Made by a program: the position numbers and the translations under genes. Shown one piece after another: positions 14,684 through 15,982 of a DNA stretch of 15,982 bases. The stretch comes from Caldifarciminota bacterium UBA3079. Lineage in GTDB: Bacteria; Hydrothermota; Tepidihabitantia; Tepidihabitantales; Tepidihabitantaceae. Below the pieces are notes generated by a model that saw only the letters and a list, made by a program, of their open reading frames with translations, was not told the origin of the DNA and did no database searches. Numbering within the stretch: the first letter of the stretch is position 1; each line of letters begins with the position of its first letter. The stretch is taken from contig DFBN01000101.1 of the NCBI GenBank assembly GCA_002366635.1, positions 1-15,982 on the forward strand, read 5' to 3'.

Positions 14684-15842
14684 TCCAGAACCTCGGCTTT
14701 TCCATCACATATTCTCCGAACCCGTATCGGTCCACAAAAAAGAACTCAAGCCCAAGGCTGTAATAATGCCAGATTTCATATGCCTCAGAATCAATCTCAA
14801 AAGGCCTTGAGTCGATATGGTCGGCCGGTCCATAGCGGATATAAACACGTGCCCGGTCGCTCCGATATCCTTTGTCCCCATGACTGAAATGCTTTTTTGC
14901 ATATTCAATCCGCTCAAAATATTCTTCTTCCTTCTCATTCTGCTCGGTCGTCGGAGTCATGTCCTTTTTCTCCCAGAACCGATGCCAGCCCTGCCCCCTT
15001 TCATTTGGACTCAAATTCTTCAGAAAAGACATTTCACTCGAAGTAGCGATATAAAGCAACTCGGCCACCTTCTCCTGATATGCATCATCGTCATAGAAAA
15101 ACGGCACCTTAACCCTAAAATCCGCCTGGGCATGCAAACCCTTCTTACCAAGCCCGGCGACCTCAAGCCTGTATTCACCATTGCCCAGCTTGACCACACC
15201 CGAAGAATCGGCAATCGGATAACTGAACTCCACCACGCTTCGGCCTGAAGAATCGGTCACCGCCGCGGTTCTGCCAGTCACCACCCGCCTGCCGTCCTTG
15301 ATAAGAAAGCGACAACTCTCGACATCATTATTCTGAGTTAACAGCTCAGCCAGAACATCAACTGTATCCCCAAGTTCATATGTCCGGCCTGGGTTGGGCT
15401 GGCCGTGTTTCAGAAATCTCATTCTTAATCCGGCCGAAGGTCTCTCCACGACAAATACCGCGTCCGCTTTACGGTCACTTGCCAAGTCTTCTATCTCAAC
15501 CCGTCCCTTTCGCACACCATCGGGCACAGCCAAAACAACCCTGCCAAGAATAGTTGAATCCCTGGCTACAGTGGGTTCATACTCAGATACAAAAACGCCC
15601 TTCTCCCACAAATCGCCTGCCAGCGGGTTTCCATGCCGGTTCAGAAGCTGCAACCCGATACTGAACCGGGCCTCAAAACCGCCTTTCGCCTTCAGAAAAG
15701 TAAGCGATGTGTAAGGTATATCATAGGAAATCTCCAGGAACGCACCGCTGTCACGGGTAGGATAAATTGTCTCATCCAGAATCAACTCCAAATCCCCTCG
15801 GACTTGAAGCGCACTAAACATTAAAATAACTGCAAATAACAT
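14673..15842 (-). CDS. GWxTD domain-containing secreted protein (first of a tandem pair)
   Basis: This 389-residue protein has a short N-terminal hydrophobic leader (MLFAVILMFSALQVRG) that lacks the usual basic residues before the core. A beta-strand-rich middle follows, then a C-terminal GWxTD domain with LLYIATSSEMSFLKNLS, the WHRFWEKKDMTPTTEQNEKE segment (typical W..rDPTp.t..Ne), and GYRSDRARVYIRYGPAD starting at G325. It ends with an aromatic stretch, WHYYSLGLEFFFVDRYG. The ATG at 15842 directly follows a TTG in the same frame, and an in-frame stop 33-35 bases upstream excludes a longer start. No Shine-Dalgarno is visible and the predicted transcript start falls at the start codon, so a leaderless message is possible. 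Function unknown. Confidence 0.85.
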   Translation of the reverse strand: MLFAVILMFSALQVRGDLELILDETIYPTRDSGAFLEISYDIPYTSLTFLKAKGGFEARFSIGLQLLNRHGNPLAGDLWEKGVFVSEYEPTVARDSTILGRVVLAVPDGVRKGRVEIEDLASDRKADAVFVVERPSAGLRMRFLKHGQPNPGRTYELGDTVDVLAELLTQNNDVESCRFLIKDGRRVVTGRTAAVTDSSGRSVVEFSYPIADSSGVVKLGNGEYRLEVAGLGKKGLHAQADFRVKVPFFYDDDAYQEKVAELLYIATSSEMSFLKNLSPNERGQGWHRFWEKKDMTPTTEQNEKEEEYFERIEYAKKHFSHGDKGYRSDRARVYIRYGPADHIDSRPFEIDSEAYEIWHYYSLGLEFFFVDRYGFGEYVMEKPRFWNER

Positions 15843-15851
15843 CAAGCAATA

Positions 15852-15879
15852 AGTGTAGCTATAGAGTTACCAAAGTCAA
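15852..15879 (-). promoter_or_regulatory. Promoter of the GWxTD-ricT-thiC operon
   Basis: On the minus strand TTGACT (15879-15874) and TACACT (15857-15852) are 16 bases apart; matches to consensus are five and four of six. The transcript would begin at about 15845, at the start codon of the first GWxTD gene. This is the only promoter-like sequence seen in the 106 bases ahead of the operon. Confidence 0.45.
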
Positions 15880-15948
15880 GCCGGCAATTTACCAATGAGT
15901 CACAAACCTCATATTTACCGTTACTTACACTAAAACGACCGTCTTAAT

Positions 15949-15982
15949 CTAGAATTTTCCTCCTATGCCAACCAGTGGTATG
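15949..15982 (-). CDS. C-terminal fragment, possible outer-membrane beta-barrel protein
   Basis: Reading the minus strand from the window edge, one frame gives IPLVGIGGKF followed by TAG at 15951-15949. A final Phe after alternating hydrophobic residues is the usual last strand of outer-membrane beta-barrels, recognised by the BAM complex. The other two frames give a basic peptide and an earlier stop. Only ten residues are visible, so the call is tentative. It would lie on the same strand as, and upstream of, the GWxTD operon. Confidence 0.3.
   Translation of the reverse strand, partial: IPLVGIGGKF

Noticed and set aside
1..15982. CRISPR array, insertion sequence or phage genes
   Set aside because: No regularly spaced repeats, transposase, integrase or terminal inverted repeats were seen anywhere in the window.

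Overview
The window is a bacterial chromosome segment of medium GC, gene-dense, with most junctions inside operons overlapping by 4-26 bases. A short protein ending in a T9SS-type sorting domain, two GWxTD-family secreted proteins and a probable outer-membrane beta-barrel C-terminus point to a Gram-negative lineage of, or near, the FCB group. Candidate phylum WOR-3/Stahlbacteria-like genomes would fit. This is an inference from protein families; no marker gene fixes the taxonomy.

Layout. (1) Bases 1-3890, plus strand: a gene-free start, then a strong promoter driving a two-gene unit. Its first gene encodes only the N-terminal helix-hairpin-helix domain of RadC. The second, overlapping it, encodes a 1095-residue single-chain (type IIG-like, Eco57I-family) restriction-methylation enzyme. 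(2) Bases 3936-4608: two divergent small genes with back-to-back promoters. On the minus strand is a 92-residue protein that is only a signal peptide plus a T9SS-type sorting domain; on the plus strand is a 90-residue three-helix membrane protein. (3) Bases 4625-9796, plus strand: a housekeeping operon with its own promoter, prfA-prmC-nadK-recN-pgsA (release factor 1, its glutamine methyltransferase, NAD kinase, RecN, a CDP-alcohol phosphatidyltransferase). (4) Bases 9818-15842, minus strand: from upstream to downstream, two tandem GWxTD proteins, a RicT/PSP1 protein, thiC, a class V aminotransferase and, after a 168-base gap, a possible two-helix membrane protein. (5) The last 34 bases appear to hold the C-terminus of another minus-strand gene, probably an outer-membrane protein.

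How the genes work together: RF1 and PrmC are an enzyme-substrate pair, and NadK, RecN and PgsA are co-transcribed core functions. The RadC-N/type IIG pair looks like a compact defence module and is the best candidate here for an undescribed system. In the minus-strand operon, envelope proteins sit upstream of a RicT homologue and a thiamine biosynthesis enzyme, with no room for a TPP riboswitch next to thiC. That combination has no obvious single pathway.
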